Shown here: one piece after another, positions 37,100 through 46,038 of the stretch | Layout: every line of letters starts with the position of its first letter | Position numbering within the stretch: position 1 is the first letter of the stretch | From: Kosakonia oryzae | GTDB taxonomy: Bacteria > Pseudomonadota > Gammaproteobacteria > Enterobacterales > Enterobacteriaceae | Direction: 5' to 3' | DNA length: 64,000 nt | NCBI RefSeq assembly: GCF_001658025.2 | Contig: NZ_CP014007.2 | Span: forward strand, 2,542,001-2,606,000 | Translations under genes and position numbers: made by a program | Notes under the pieces: model-generated | Seen by the model: only the letters and a program-made list of their open reading frames with translations | What the model was told of the DNA's origin: nothing | Database searches by the model: none

Positions 37100-38752
37100 T
37101 TATTTGGTCCCAGTCGCCCGCTTTAAGGCGAGGCGTGCGGTAATATTCAGGCGCAACAAACGCCATAAAATCCAGATAAGCGTGGCGGCGGCGATACTGG
37201 CCGTCAGCAGATAGGTATCGTTGTAGGCCAGAATGTTGGCTTCCAGCGTGGAGACCGTTTGCAGTTGCGTCACGGCCTGGGTGCTCAGCAGCGAACTGTC
37301 GCCGAGCATGCTCTGGTACATCTGGCTGTAGAGCTGCAATCGCTCATTCACCAGCGGATTAAGGGTAGTGAGTTGGTCGGCGAGCAGGCTGGAGTGGTAT
37401 TTCTCGCGCCATGTCTGGAACGTACCGAGGATTGCCGAACCCAGCAGGCCGCCAATATTCTGGCTCATGCCGAACAGCACCGAAAAGCTGACCAGGTTAC
37501 GCGGCTCCGCTATCACGCCGCCAATGCCTGCGAGCATCGCTGGCGCAATAAAAAAGGCGCTGGCAAAACCAAGTAAAAACTGGCTGATGATGAGCTGGTT
37601 AGGCCGCGTAAGGCTGGTGGAGTGGCTGTCCATCAGCGAGGCGATAATCATTAACACCAGCGAGATGACAATCGGCCACACCAGCCGCTGAGGCTTGATA
37701 GTCAGGCAACTGGCGACAATGCCGCAGACAATCCCCGCCAGGATCGACCATGCCAGTTTTGTCATCTGCTCATTTTGCAGTCCGACATATTGCAGCCAGC
37801 CGAAAACACCGGTGTTCTGCTCCGCCAGCACGATGCGGATCAACAACATAATCAGCCCCAAACGCACGATGCTGCCGCTGGAGAGCCAACGAGTATTGAG
37901 CAACGGGTTACTGCGATTATGCTCAAGCGTAATGGCGGAAACGATCAGCACTACCGCAGCCGCCAGCGCCCAGCCGATCCACGGCGCTTCGAACCACCAG
38001 TCAAGACGACCGAGCGATAACACCGCGCACAGCAGCGCCATGCCCGGCGCCAGCAAAAAGAAGGTGATGAAATCCTTCTTTTCGAACACTTTTTTACGAT
38101 CTCCCGGCGGCAATTTCAGGGCGATCACGCAGCCCAGGGAGATAAGCGCCAGCCCCAGTTCAAACAGGTAAAGGCCGCGCCACTCATTGAGTTGCAGCAG
38201 TTCGCTGGAGAAGAGGCGGGCCATCGGGATCGCCAGTGAAGATCCTGTAATACCAATGGTTAACGCTTTCAGACGATGCTTCGCCGGCCACGCCTGGATC
38301 TGGTAGTAAATGCCGAGCGAACTGAGCGCGGCGGCAACCATGCCGTGCGCGGCGCGCACAAACATCGCCGAACTGAGATCGTTAATAAACAGGTGAAAAA
38401 AGGTCACCAGCACATACAGCACCAGAAACCCTTCCGTGAAGGCGCGTAGCCCGTACTGCTGGCGAAACTTTACCAACAGCAGGTTGATAGAGATATTGGT
38501 CATCACATACACCGCAGGCAGCCAGGCGATTTCCGTTGACCAGGCTGCAAACGTGCCCTGAAGGTTTTGCAGGTTGGCTGTCACCATGGCATTGCCGAGC
38601 GCGCCGGTCAGGCAGACCAGCAAGCCAACAATACCGTAGGCTATACGGCGCGGCGTACTGTGGTAAGGCGTTGAGGGAGAGCCCAGCAACATGGGCTTTT
38701 CGTGAGCGGCCCATTCGCGCGGAGTATAAGGATCGCTTTTCGGCAAACGCAT
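37100..38752 (-). CDS. DHA2-family MFS drug efflux transporter (EmrB-like)
   Basis: A 550-residue transporter with about 14 membrane helices, typical of the DHA2 (14-TMS) drug:H+ antiporter group. It starts with a 35-residue cytoplasmic tail. The gene order pump, adaptor, channel with gaps of 19 and minus 4 bases shows a complete EmrAB-TolC-like system with its own channel. Substrate is unknown; the linked O-methyltransferase hints at phenolics. No regulator is adjacent. Confidence 0.92.
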   Translation of the reverse strand: MRLPKSDPYTPREWAAHEKPMLLGSPSTPYHSTPRRIAYGIVGLLVCLTGALGNAMVTANLQNLQGTFAAWSTEIAWLPAVYVMTNISINLLLVKFRQQYGLRAFTEGFLVLYVLVTFFHLFINDLSSAMFVRAAHGMVAAALSSLGIYYQIQAWPAKHRLKALTIGITGSSLAIPMARLFSSELLQLNEWRGLYLFELGLALISLGCVIALKLPPGDRKKVFEKKDFITFFLLAPGMALLCAVLSLGRLDWWFEAPWIGWALAAAVVLIVSAITLEHNRSNPLLNTRWLSSGSIVRLGLIMLLIRIVLAEQNTGVFGWLQYVGLQNEQMTKLAWSILAGIVCGIVASCLTIKPQRLVWPIVISLVLMIIASLMDSHSTSLTRPNQLIISQFLLGFASAFFIAPAMLAGIGGVIAEPRNLVSFSVLFGMSQNIGGLLGSAILGTFQTWREKYHSSLLADQLTTLNPLVNERLQLYSQMYQSMLGDSSLLSTQAVTQLQTVSTLEANILAYNDTYLLTASIAAATLIWILWRLLRLNITARLALKRATGTK

Positions 38753-39341
38753 TTTAACCTCGCTTTGCAGGCTTCCCTGCGTTTTGTTGTAGTCGGAGAG
38801 CGGTGCTGAAGGCAGCGAAGTTCGCAGTTATCCCTGAAAATCATTTCATCCACTGAATGATTAGGGGGCTAATGATATTACCGGTGCAAATAAAGCTGAT
38901 GCAAGTGTATAAGAAAAATATAGATTACCTTCGCACGGCGATCTGCTTAAGTGATAAAAATAACCGACCATAGGTGACGCTGTCACAAATGACGATACCC
39001 TGCCTTGTCATATGGAAAAGTGCGTATGCAATCGGGCGCTGGCAGCAGGTTCCAGGCCTCTCTCCTTGAGACATTTTATATCATGTTAGAATAATCTGAT
39101 GTGCGTGCTATTTAAATTAATCAGGTTCTCTATCTCTGCTGAGATATATGGAAGAATAATATTAATTAATGAGGTAATGGAATACAATTTACGTAAACCA
39201 GAATACAGTATTCCGCGCCTAAATTCGAAGCCCAGAAAGTTTCCAGGGTGACACACTGAAATTACTTGAGGTTAATAGCAGAGCTTACTGTGTTGTTGCC
39301 GCAAGGAGCATCTTCGTTCATTTTACAAGGAGTCTGGATAT
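38753..39341. other. AT-rich region upstream of the effector gene
   Basis: 589 bases that turn markedly AT-rich from about 38880. No gene is supported. No hrp box (GGAACC-N15/16-CCAC) was found. The MFS promoter (minus) and the effector promoter (plus) should lie here, and the composition suggests H-NS silencing of imported DNA. Confidence 0.45.
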
Positions 39342-40343
39342 ATGCCGCTTTATAATTCCGCTAAAGTTGACCTAACGAAGCCATCGACTTCGTTGCAAAG
39401 AAAAATACGAGGCGGTGAATTCCAACGCATTAAATATGCCTACAGTAAATATGAGGCTCGCACTGATTTAATGCTACCGGATGCTGAATCAATGCCAGAT
39501 CTTTGCCATTCGGGAACCGAAAGAGCCTATGCGTTGAAATCATACTTAGCCACAAGTAATAATATACTTTTTAATCAAACGAAAGTTCCGGATTCTAGTT
39601 TTTTAGGTATCTTAAAGGAGCTGGAGAAAAAAATATTCCCTTTGGTTGTTAATGTTGTCAATAACATAAGTGGAAGTGCTCTGCGTTACGAAATTAAGGG
39701 TGCGGATATTTTTAATAAAATTAGATCTTGTACAACCGGAAGAAAACAATTTATTTTTTATGATGATGGTCATGCTATTTACATCGACATCTTTAAAGAT
39801 GAGTTTAATAATATATCAGCGATTACTATTGATTCACTGAGTGCTGGGATGGGTTGGGGCAGCGATTTTACAGAGGAATTGTTTAAAGAATTTGAAAATA
39901 GTGGGCGATTATCAGCGTTGAACCTTCATACTGATGTGCAGAAAAGTGGGCTGGGTTGCAAATTTTTCAGTCTGCATTTTGCAAGAAGAGCCATAAAAGA
40001 TCCTGCTTTAATAGCTCAACACATATTTAATATTGAGAATGCAAAGTATCTTAACAAGGATACATGTTATTCTTTGGATGTTAAAGAAACGGAGCAGATA
40101 TTAAATGTGAATTATTATAAACATGCTCAATCTTCGACAAGATTGAAGTTGATGCTTCCTGAGAAGAAGAGTGAATTGCTCAGTGATGGTAAAACGCTTC
40201 TTCAACATCATGCAGATTTTAATGTAAAGAAAATTTCGTCAGGAAAACAGATAAACTATAGCAATTCCATTGATTGCTTTCGCAGAAAACAGATTGAAGC
40301 CGCGGTGCGTTATTACCAGGAAAAAGTCAAACAAGTCATTTGA
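39342..40343 (+). CDS. YopJ-family type III effector acetyltransferase (peptidase C55)
   Basis: A 333-residue protein resembling YopJ/AvrA/HopZ effectors, Ser/Thr/Lys acetyltransferases delivered into host cells by type III secretion. The catalytic triad is visible: His144 in DDGHAIYIDI, Asp164 in ITIDSLSAGM (Glu or Asp in the family), and Cys206 in DVQKSGLGCKFFSLHFARR. Spacing (20 and 42) is close to YopJ His109-Glu128-Cys172. The N-terminal about 50 residues are polar and Ser/Thr/Lys-rich as in secretion signals. No cysteine or glycine acylation motif is present. AAGGAG lies 12 bases before the ATG. The gene is AT-rich against GC-rich neighbours and stands alone, with no chaperone or secretion genes, so it was probably acquired horizontally. 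Confidence 0.85.
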   Translation: MPLYNSAKVDLTKPSTSLQRKIRGGEFQRIKYAYSKYEARTDLMLPDAESMPDLCHSGTERAYALKSYLATSNNILFNQTKVPDSSFLGILKELEKKIFPLVVNVVNNISGSALRYEIKGADIFNKIRSCTTGRKQFIFYDDGHAIYIDIFKDEFNNISAITIDSLSAGMGWGSDFTEELFKEFENSGRLSALNLHTDVQKSGLGCKFFSLHFARRAIKDPALIAQHIFNIENAKYLNKDTCYSLDVKETEQILNVNYYKHAQSSTRLKLMLPEKKSELLSDGKTLLQHHADFNVKKISSGKQINYSNSIDCFRRKQIEAAVRYYQEKVKQVI

Positions 40344-40414
40344 TTATTGACGAATGGGTTCCCGTCATAATGCTGCGTTCGCTGGTATTGGGGCATTTTC
40401 CTTAAAAAGGCGGT

Positions 40415-40585
40415 ATGAGAGAATTACCCCTTCACCGGCTCAACCTTGCTGAAAAAATCACTGAACAGCAGAGTAGCGGCCGTTGCGCAGAGGAAATAAT
40501 TAAACGCTACTGGCGCTACCGCGTGCAACCGGTGATGATTCGGAGTGATCCCCTGTTCAGTACCACCAGAGGCGTTAGTCTCTGA
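40415..40585 (+). CDS. Possible small basic protein
   Basis: A 56-codon frame (MRELPLHRLN start, ends STTRGVSL) preceded by AAAAAGG at good spacing and ending 23 bases before ydcF. It contains EEIIKRYWRYRVQ, a basic aromatic segment. No family is recognised; it may be spurious or a short leader peptide of ydcF. Confidence 0.3.
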   Translation: MRELPLHRLNLAEKITEQQSSGRCAEEIIKRYWRYRVQPVMIRSDPLFSTTRGVSL

Positions 40586-40608
40586 CGGGTGTAGCAAAGG
40601 AGGTTTTG

Positions 40609-41409
40609 ATGCAGATAACAACATTTCCCGCCTTGCCGGAAGCCACGCTGACAGCGGCGAATATGCTGGGTGAATGGCTGGCGCAAAATGATTTTGCCGG
40701 TAAACCCACGCCGGTGCGTGCGGATGTGGTGATCCTCGCGGGTAATGCAGTGATGCCGACTATCGATGCAGCATGCGCGCTGGCAGCGGCGCAGAACACG
40801 CCGCTGTTGCTCACCGGCGGTGTCGGGCATTCCACCACTTTCCTCTATACCGCCATTGCGCGTCATCCGCGCTATAACGTGCTGCGTACCACCGGGCGTA
40901 GCGAGGCGGCGATCATGGCGGATATCGGGCGTCGCTTCTGGAATCTTGATGAGTCGCAACTGTTGATTGAAGATAAATCAAGAAACTGCGGCGAAAATGC
41001 GCGTTTCAGCGTTGATTTGCTGCTTTCGCACGGGATAAAACCGAAAACGGCAATGGTGGTGCAGGACCCGACCATGCAGCGCCGTACCGTCGCCACGTTT
41101 GCCCGCGTCAGCCAGCAGTGTACCGACGCGCCGCACTGGTTAAGCTGGCCGGGCTTTACGCCACGCTTATGCAATACGGCGGCCGGGCTGGCCTTCCAGC
41201 CGCAGCAGGAGGGGCTGTGGCCCGTGGATCGCTATCTGTCACTGATGATGGGTGAAGTTCCTCGCCTGCGCGATGATGCCACGGGTTACGGGCCGAAAGG
41301 GCGTGATTTCCTGGTTCATGTTGATTTTCCTCCCGCCGTGGAAGCGGCCTGGCAGGTGTTGATTGCCGATGAGACTCTTGCCGCCGTGCTCGCCAGCCGT
41401 TCACTGTGA
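40609..41409 (+). CDS. ydcF: YdcF, DUF218 protein
   Basis: A 266-residue cytoplasmic protein of the DUF218/SanA-like family, reported to bind S-adenosylmethionine in E. coli, biological role unknown. Conserved parts are DVVILAGNAVMPTIDAA, LLLTGGVGHST, DKSRNCGENARFS and VVQDPTMQRRT. The ATG follows AGGAGGTTTTG; a TTG one codon earlier is less likely. As in E. coli it precedes aldA. Confidence 0.95.
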   Translation: MQITTFPALPEATLTAANMLGEWLAQNDFAGKPTPVRADVVILAGNAVMPTIDAACALAAAQNTPLLLTGGVGHSTTFLYTAIARHPRYNVLRTTGRSEAAIMADIGRRFWNLDESQLLIEDKSRNCGENARFSVDLLLSHGIKPKTAMVVQDPTMQRRTVATFARVSQQCTDAPHWLSWPGFTPRLCNTAAGLAFQPQQEGLWPVDRYLSLMMGEVPRLRDDATGYGPKGRDFLVHVDFPPAVEAAWQVLIADETLAAVLASRSL

Positions 41410-41452
41410 ATAATGCCCGTTTGCGCTAAAGATGCGGCAAACGGGCATTATT
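41409..41452. terminator. Long hairpin after ydcF
   Basis: AATAATGCCCGTTTGC (41409-41424) pairs perfectly with GCAAACGGGCATTATT (41437-41452) around a 12-base loop. It begins at the ydcF stop codon. The U-tract is weak, but a 16-bp stem is likely to end or protect the transcript. Confidence 0.65.
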
Positions 41453-41496
41453 CCTCTACGCTTGCCATTTATTTGTTGCGATCTCGCGCCATTTTT

Positions 41497-41512
41497 TATG
41501 AGTTCACTCACA
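41497..41512 (+). promoter_or_regulatory. CRP-like site upstream of aldA
   Basis: TATGA-GTTCAC-TCACA matches TGTGA-N6-TCACA with one mismatch. It lies 96 bases before the aldA start. E. coli aldA is known to need cAMP-CRP, which supports this reading. Confidence 0.5.
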
Positions 41513-41555
41513 AAAGCCAATGCAGCGCCTGAGCAATGCCCTGCGCGGGGATAGA

Positions 41556-41584
41556 TTTTTAACAATAAGTTCACTTGTTAAAAA
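41556..41584. promoter_or_regulatory. Perfect 10-bp inverted repeat before aldA
   Basis: TTTTTAACAA and TTGTTAAAAA flank a 9-base spacer, 24 bases before the aldA start and just upstream of its ribosome site. It looks like an operator; GTTAA-type halves could be read as ArcA-like, but no regulator can be assigned. Confidence 0.4.
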
Positions 41585-41607
41585 CAATGCTATTACAGGA
41601 GCAAGTC

Positions 41608-43047
41608 ATGACGGCACCCGTGCAACACCCGATGTTTATCGATGGTCAATTCATCAGCTGGCAGGGCGACAACTGGCTTGATGTCGTCAACCCGGCGACG
41701 GAAGAGATTCTGGCGCGCATTCCTGATGGCACAGCGGAAGATGCGCGTAAAGCGATTGCGGCGGCGGAACGCGCCCAGCCTGCCTGGGAAGCCTTGCCAG
41801 CAATAGAACGCGCAGGCTGGTTACGTAAAATCGCGGCAGGGATTCGCGAGAAAGCGCATGAAATCAGCGCATTAATTGTGGCTGAGGGCGGCAAAATTCA
41901 GCAACTGGCTGAGGTGGAAGTCTCCTTTACCGCCGACTACATCGACTATATGGCCGAATGGGCGCGCCGCTATGAAGGGGAGATCCTGCAAAGCGACCGG
42001 CCCAATGAAAATATCTTTGTCTTTAAGCGCGCCCTTGGCGTGACGACCGGCATTTTGCCGTGGAATTTTCCGTTCTTCCTGATTGCCCGCAAAATGGCGC
42101 CAGCGTTGATTACCGGCAACACCATTGTGATTAAACCCAGCGAGTTCACGCCCAACAACGCCGTCGCGTTTGCCCAAATTGTGCATGATGTCGGATTGCC
42201 AAAAGGGGTCTTTAACCTGGTATTAGGACGCGGCGAAACGGTTGGCCAGGAGCTGGCAGCCAACCCGAAAGTAGCGATGGTCAGCATGACCGGCAGTGTT
42301 GGCGCTGGCGAGAAAATCATGGCGGCGGCGGCGAAAAATATCACCAAAGTGTGTCTCGAACTTGGCGGGAAAGCGCCAGCCATTGTGCTGGACGATGCGG
42401 ATCTTGAGCTGGCGGTGAAAGCGATTGTTGATTCCCGCATCATCAACACCGGGCAGGTGTGTAACTGCGCCGAGCGGGTGTATGTGCAGAAGGGGATTTA
42501 CGACCGTTTCGTTAACCGTCTTGGCGAAGCGATGAAAGCGGTGCAGTTTGGCGATCCGGCGCAGCGTAACGACATTGCCATGGGGCCGCTCATCAACGCT
42601 GCCGCACGGGAGCGTGTGGAGCAGAAAGTGGCACGTGCGGTGGCAGAAGGCGCGCGCGTGGTGCTGGGCGGCAAAGCGCCGGAAGGGAAAGGCTATTTCT
42701 ATCCGCCAACGCTGCTGCTGGATGTCCGCCAGGAAATGGCGATCATGCACGAAGAGACCTTTGGGCCGGTGCTGCCGGTGGTGGCATTCGACACGCTCGA
42801 TGACGCGCTGGCAATGGCCAATGACAGCGATTACGGTCTGACATCTTCCGTCTATACCAAAGATCTGAATACGGCGATGAAGGCCGTGCGCGGGCTGAAA
42901 TTCGGCGAAACGTATATTAACCGGGAGAACTTTGAAGCGATGCAGGGGTTCCATGCCGGGTGGCGCAAGTCCGGGATCGGCGGGGCGGATGGGCGTCACG
43001 GCCTGAACGAATATCTGCAAACTCAGATGGTGTATCTGCAATCCTGA
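41608..43047 (+). CDS. aldA: AldA, lactaldehyde/glycolaldehyde dehydrogenase
   Basis: AldA oxidises L-lactaldehyde (fucose and rhamnose pathways), glycolaldehyde and methylglyoxal with NAD. The 479 residues match E. coli AldA closely. Catalytic Glu lies in LELGGKAPAI and Cys in TGQVCNCAERV. The start MTAPVQHPMFIDGQF follows CAGGAGC; in-frame codons upstream overlap an inverted repeat in the promoter. Confidence 0.97.
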   Translation: MTAPVQHPMFIDGQFISWQGDNWLDVVNPATEEILARIPDGTAEDARKAIAAAERAQPAWEALPAIERAGWLRKIAAGIREKAHEISALIVAEGGKIQQLAEVEVSFTADYIDYMAEWARRYEGEILQSDRPNENIFVFKRALGVTTGILPWNFPFFLIARKMAPALITGNTIVIKPSEFTPNNAVAFAQIVHDVGLPKGVFNLVLGRGETVGQELAANPKVAMVSMTGSVGAGEKIMAAAAKNITKVCLELGGKAPAIVLDDADLELAVKAIVDSRIINTGQVCNCAERVYVQKGIYDRFVNRLGEAMKAVQFGDPAQRNDIAMGPLINAAARERVEQKVARAVAEGARVVLGGKAPEGKGYFYPPTLLLDVRQEMAIMHEETFGPVLPVVAFDTLDDALAMANDSDYGLTSSVYTKDLNTAMKAVRGLKFGETYINRENFEAMQGFHAGWRKSGIGGADGRHGLNEYLQTQMVYLQS

Positions 43048-43056
43048 TGATGTATG

Positions 43057-43077
43057 GCCCCCGCCAGACGCGGGGGC
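43057..43077. terminator. Terminator between aldA and hydrolase gene
   Basis: GCCCCCGC (43057-43064) pairs with GCGGGGGC (43070-43077), loop CAGAC, between convergent genes. The U-tract on the plus side is short (GCATTT). Confidence 0.65.
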
Positions 43078-43081
43078 GCAT

Positions 43082-44008
43082 TTACACTTTGGTCGCTATC
43101 CATGCCATCATCAACTCCGGCCAGACGGCGGCTGGCAACCCCAGCGCATCACGAATACCAAAACCGTGTTTTCCCTGCTCAAACAGATGCATCTCTACCG
43201 GTACGCCAAGACGGCGCAGCGCGGTAAACATCACCAGGCTGTTTTCCACTTTCACCGCCGGATCGTCCACCGCATGCAACAGGAAAACCGGCGGTGTTTC
43301 GCTGTTAACATTCTGTTCGGGGGAATAATGACGCACCTGTTCGTCAGTCGGTGACTCGCCAAGCAGTTGCTGACGAGAAATCGGATGATCGATTTCGGCT
43401 TGCATGGTGATAACCGGATAGACCAGCGCCATAAACGCCGGGCGCGCGCTCTGGCGGTCGATATCGTCAGACGGTGGATAAACCACTTCGTCATAGCGCG
43501 TGCCGAGGCTGGCGGCGACATGACCGCCAGCGGAAAAGCCCATCACGCCGAGCTTTGCGGGATCCAGCCGCCATTCCCCGGCGCGGGCGCGGATCGTGCG
43601 CATAGCGCGCTGTATATCCGCCAGCGGCGCATCCGCGCCTTCTGCATGCTGATCTGCCGGAAGCCGGTAGGTCATCACAAACAGGGTATAGCCTTTGGCA
43701 TTGAAACAGGGAGCCAGCGCGCTACCTTCTTTATCCAGAACCACACGACGGTAAGAACCGCCAGGCGTGATAAGGATCCCAACGCCGTTGGGGTTTTGCG
43801 GGGCGTAAACGGTGATTTCCGGGGCGCGAACGCCGGTGACTGAGCGGTCAAAGGGCGTTGGGCCGGTGTGAAACGTTTCGAGTTGAAAACGCACCGGGCT
43901 GGCGGCGGCGCCTGGCGCTTCTCCCTGCGGCCAGACGGGAAACGTACTGGCGTGTTGCACTGCGACCTTCATCAATGTCAATAAATCTTCCGGGCTGATA
44001 TTTCTCAT
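43082..44008 (-). CDS. Alpha/beta hydrolase, acetyl esterase-like (COG0657/Aes-XynB type)
   Basis: A 308-residue hydrolase without a signal peptide. The oxyanion hole region reads ILITPGGSYRRV, the nucleophile elbow GFSAGGHVA (Ser), the acid in LLHAVDDPAVK (Asp), and His in FEQGKHGFG. It resembles xylan or pectin acetylesterases and BD-FAE hydrolases, but the substrate is unknown. A plant-polysaccharide or aromatic ester role is possible. It is convergent with aldA. Confidence 0.87.
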   Translation of the reverse strand: MRNISPEDLLTLMKVAVQHASTFPVWPQGEAPGAAASPVRFQLETFHTGPTPFDRSVTGVRAPEITVYAPQNPNGVGILITPGGSYRRVVLDKEGSALAPCFNAKGYTLFVMTYRLPADQHAEGADAPLADIQRAMRTIRARAGEWRLDPAKLGVMGFSAGGHVAASLGTRYDEVVYPPSDDIDRQSARPAFMALVYPVITMQAEIDHPISRQQLLGESPTDEQVRHYSPEQNVNSETPPVFLLHAVDDPAVKVENSLVMFTALRRLGVPVEMHLFEQGKHGFGIRDALGLPAAVWPELMMAWIATKV

Positions 44009-44018
44009 GTCTCGCCTC

Positions 44019-44086
44019 GCCTGATAACGCTTGTGCTTATTCGGCCTGCAATCAGCGCAGGCCGAATAAACGTTGCGTCATCCGGC
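44019..44086. repeat. REP-like inverted pair (BIME)
   Basis: GCCTGATAACGCTTGTGCTTA and following bases match the REP unit after hrpA (33863) with few changes, and the opposite unit ends CGTCATCCGGC. Inner arms TTATTCGGCCTGC and GCAGGCCGAATAA (44037-44049 with 44057-44069) form a perfect 13-bp stem with a 7-base loop. It lies between the hydrolase and gapC. Confidence 0.75.
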
Positions 44087-44097
44087 TTATGTGAACG

Positions 44098-45099
44098 TTA
44101 AAGTGCGCGGTATTTTTCCAGGACGCGCACGAGTTGGGTGACAAAACCGTACTCGTTATCGTACCAGGAGACGGTTTTCACCAGTTGCAGATCGCCGACT
44201 TCGGTGATTTCTGTCTGCGTGGCATCGAACACTGAGCCAAAGTGGCTGCCAATAACATCGGACGAAACAATCTCTTCATCGGTATAGCCGAAGGATTCAT
44301 TATTTTCAGTGGCTTTTTTCAGCGCCTGGTGGATCTCATCGACGGTGACTTTCTTCTCCAGAACCGATACCAGTTCGGTTACCGAACCGGTTTTCACCGG
44401 AACGCGCTGCGCGTGGCCTTTCAGTTTGCCGCTTAGCGCCGGGATCACCAGGCCGATCGCTTTTGCCGCACCGGTGGTGTGCGGGATGATGTTTTCCGCT
44501 GCTGCGCGCGAGGCCCGTAGATCTTTACCGCGCGGCCCATCGACCAGCGCCTGCGTGCCGGTATAGGCGTGAATGGTGGTCATGGTCCCGGCTTTGATGC
44601 CGAAATTGTCCTGTAGCGCTTTGGCCATCGGCGCGAGGCAGTTGGTGGTGCAGGAGGCGACCGAAATAATGGTGTCTTCAGCATTAATGGTTTCATCATT
44701 GACGTTAAAGACCACGGTTTTCATCTCACCGGCAGGCGCGGAGATGAGCACTTTTTTCGCACCGGCTTCCAGATGCGCCTGTGATTTTTCAGCCGAGGTA
44801 TAGAAGCCAGTACATTCAACGATGATCTCGGCACCGGCGCTGCGCCACGGGATATGTTTCGCCTCTTTCTCGGCATAGACAGTGATGCTTTTACCGTTGA
44901 CGATCAGCGAATCTTCGGTGAAATCCACACTCCAGCCGAATGGGCCGTAGTTAGAATCATGCTTCAATAAGTAGGCCAGCACTTTGGGTGAGGTGAGATC
45001 GTTAATTGCGACAACTTCCGCGCTGCTGTTGGTTTCCAGCAGACGACGCAGTACCAGGCGTCCAATACGCCCGAATCCATTGATGCCAATTTTGCTCAT
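44098..45099 (-). CDS. gapC: GapC, glyceraldehyde-3-phosphate dehydrogenase
   Basis: A 333-residue NAD-dependent GAPDH. It has the Rossmann start [15 protein letters not shown], catalytic Cys150 in SCTTNCLAP, His in [10 protein letters not shown], and the conserved WYDNEYGF. Gene position between aldA and cybB is that of gapC, which is a broken pseudogene in E. coli K-12. Here it is full length with all key residues, so a second GAPDH beside GapA is likely. Reading frame and start codon look sound. Confidence 0.93.
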   Translation of the reverse strand: MSKIGINGFGRIGRLVLRRLLETNSSAEVVAINDLTSPKVLAYLLKHDSNYGPFGWSVDFTEDSLIVNGKSITVYAEKEAKHIPWRSAGAEIIVECTGFYTSAEKSQAHLEAGAKKVLISAPAGEMKTVVFNVNDETINAEDTIISVASCTTNCLAPMAKALQDNFGIKAGTMTTIHAYTGTQALVDGPRGKDLRASRAAAENIIPHTTGAAKAIGLVIPALSGKLKGHAQRVPVKTGSVTELVSVLEKKVTVDEIHQALKKATENNESFGYTDEEIVSSDVIGSHFGSVFDATQTEITEVGDLQLVKTVSWYDNEYGFVTQLVRVLEKYRAL

Positions 45100-45286
45100 A
45101 ATTCACTCCGCTTTTTAGGTCATGATCACGTTATTACACTCCTCAGTGATAGCCTGGTGGGGATTGTTGGGCAAATGAATAGCGGGTAATGAAGAGTAAG
45201 TGACTGAATAATGAACAGGAAAAGTTAATGAATTTTTAAGGAAATACGGCTATGTTGGCGTTCTGTTATTTTTTCAGGATCGCCTT

Positions 45287-45817
45287 ATGCGCAGTAAATA
45301 TTCTTCCGTGCAAATCACCCTTCACTGGTTGGTGTTTCTGTTAATCGTAACCGCTTATAGCGCCATGGAGTTTCGCGGATTTGCGCCGCGTAGCTACCGC
45401 CCGTGGTTTAACATGGTGCATGTCTCCTGCGGTATTTCTATTCTTGTTCTGATGGTCGCTCGTTTGCTGGCGCGGCTAAAAAACCCGACGCCGCCGATTG
45501 TACCCAAACCCTCACCAATGCTGACCGGGCTGGCACATCTGGGCCATCTGGTCATCTATCTGCTGTTTATTGTTCTGCCGGTTATTGGCCTGCTGATGAT
45601 GTACAACCGTGGTGAGCCGTGGATCGCGTTCGGCATGGTGATGCCGTATGCGTCAGAGTCTAACTTTGATCTGGTGGATACGCTGAAGGAGTACCACGAA
45701 TTGCTGGCTAATCTGGGCTATTTTATTATTGGCCTGCATGCCGCGGCGGCGCTGGTGCATCATTACTTCTATAAAGACAATACGCTATTGCGGATGATGC
45801 CGAAAAAACGCCACTAA
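45287..45817 (+). CDS. cybB: CybB, cytochrome b561
   Basis: CybB is a di-heme inner-membrane cytochrome b561 reported as superoxide:ubiquinone oxidoreductase. The 176 residues form four helices (about 12-30, 43-62, 82-104, 142-161) with heme-ligand His in LHWLVFLL, MVHVSCGI, LGYFIIGLHAAAALVHHY. It matches E. coli CybB and its position beside gapC. Confidence 0.94.
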   Translation: MRSKYSSVQITLHWLVFLLIVTAYSAMEFRGFAPRSYRPWFNMVHVSCGISILVLMVARLLARLKNPTPPIVPKPSPMLTGLAHLGHLVIYLLFIVLPVIGLLMMYNRGEPWIAFGMVMPYASESNFDLVDTLKEYHELLANLGYFIIGLHAAAALVHHYFYKDNTLLRMMPKKRH

Positions 45818-45868
45818 GGGTTATCAGCCCGTTAGCGCTAAGCTTAGCGGGTTAAAACAACGTATTTC

Positions 45869-45891
45869 GCCCCGCGATGCGGGGCTTTTTT
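45869..45891 (+). terminator. Rho-independent terminator after cybB
   Basis: GCCCCGC (45869-45875) pairs with GCGGGGC (45879-45885), loop GAT, followed by six Ts. Confidence 0.92.
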
Positions 45892-46038
45892 ATGGCGCAA
45901 AAATGTGATCCTGCCGGGTTTTTCGCCGAGAAAAGCAGGGTGGAAATCACATTTTACGTCATCGGTGCTGTGCTGAATTCGTACAACCCGTATAGATAGT
46001 ATATCTATTATAGAAACACTTTGATGGGTGGAGGGGAT

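Noticed and set aside
38880-39341. hrp box (HrpL promoter) before the effector
   Set aside because: No GGAACC with a CCAC element at 15-16 bases could be found.
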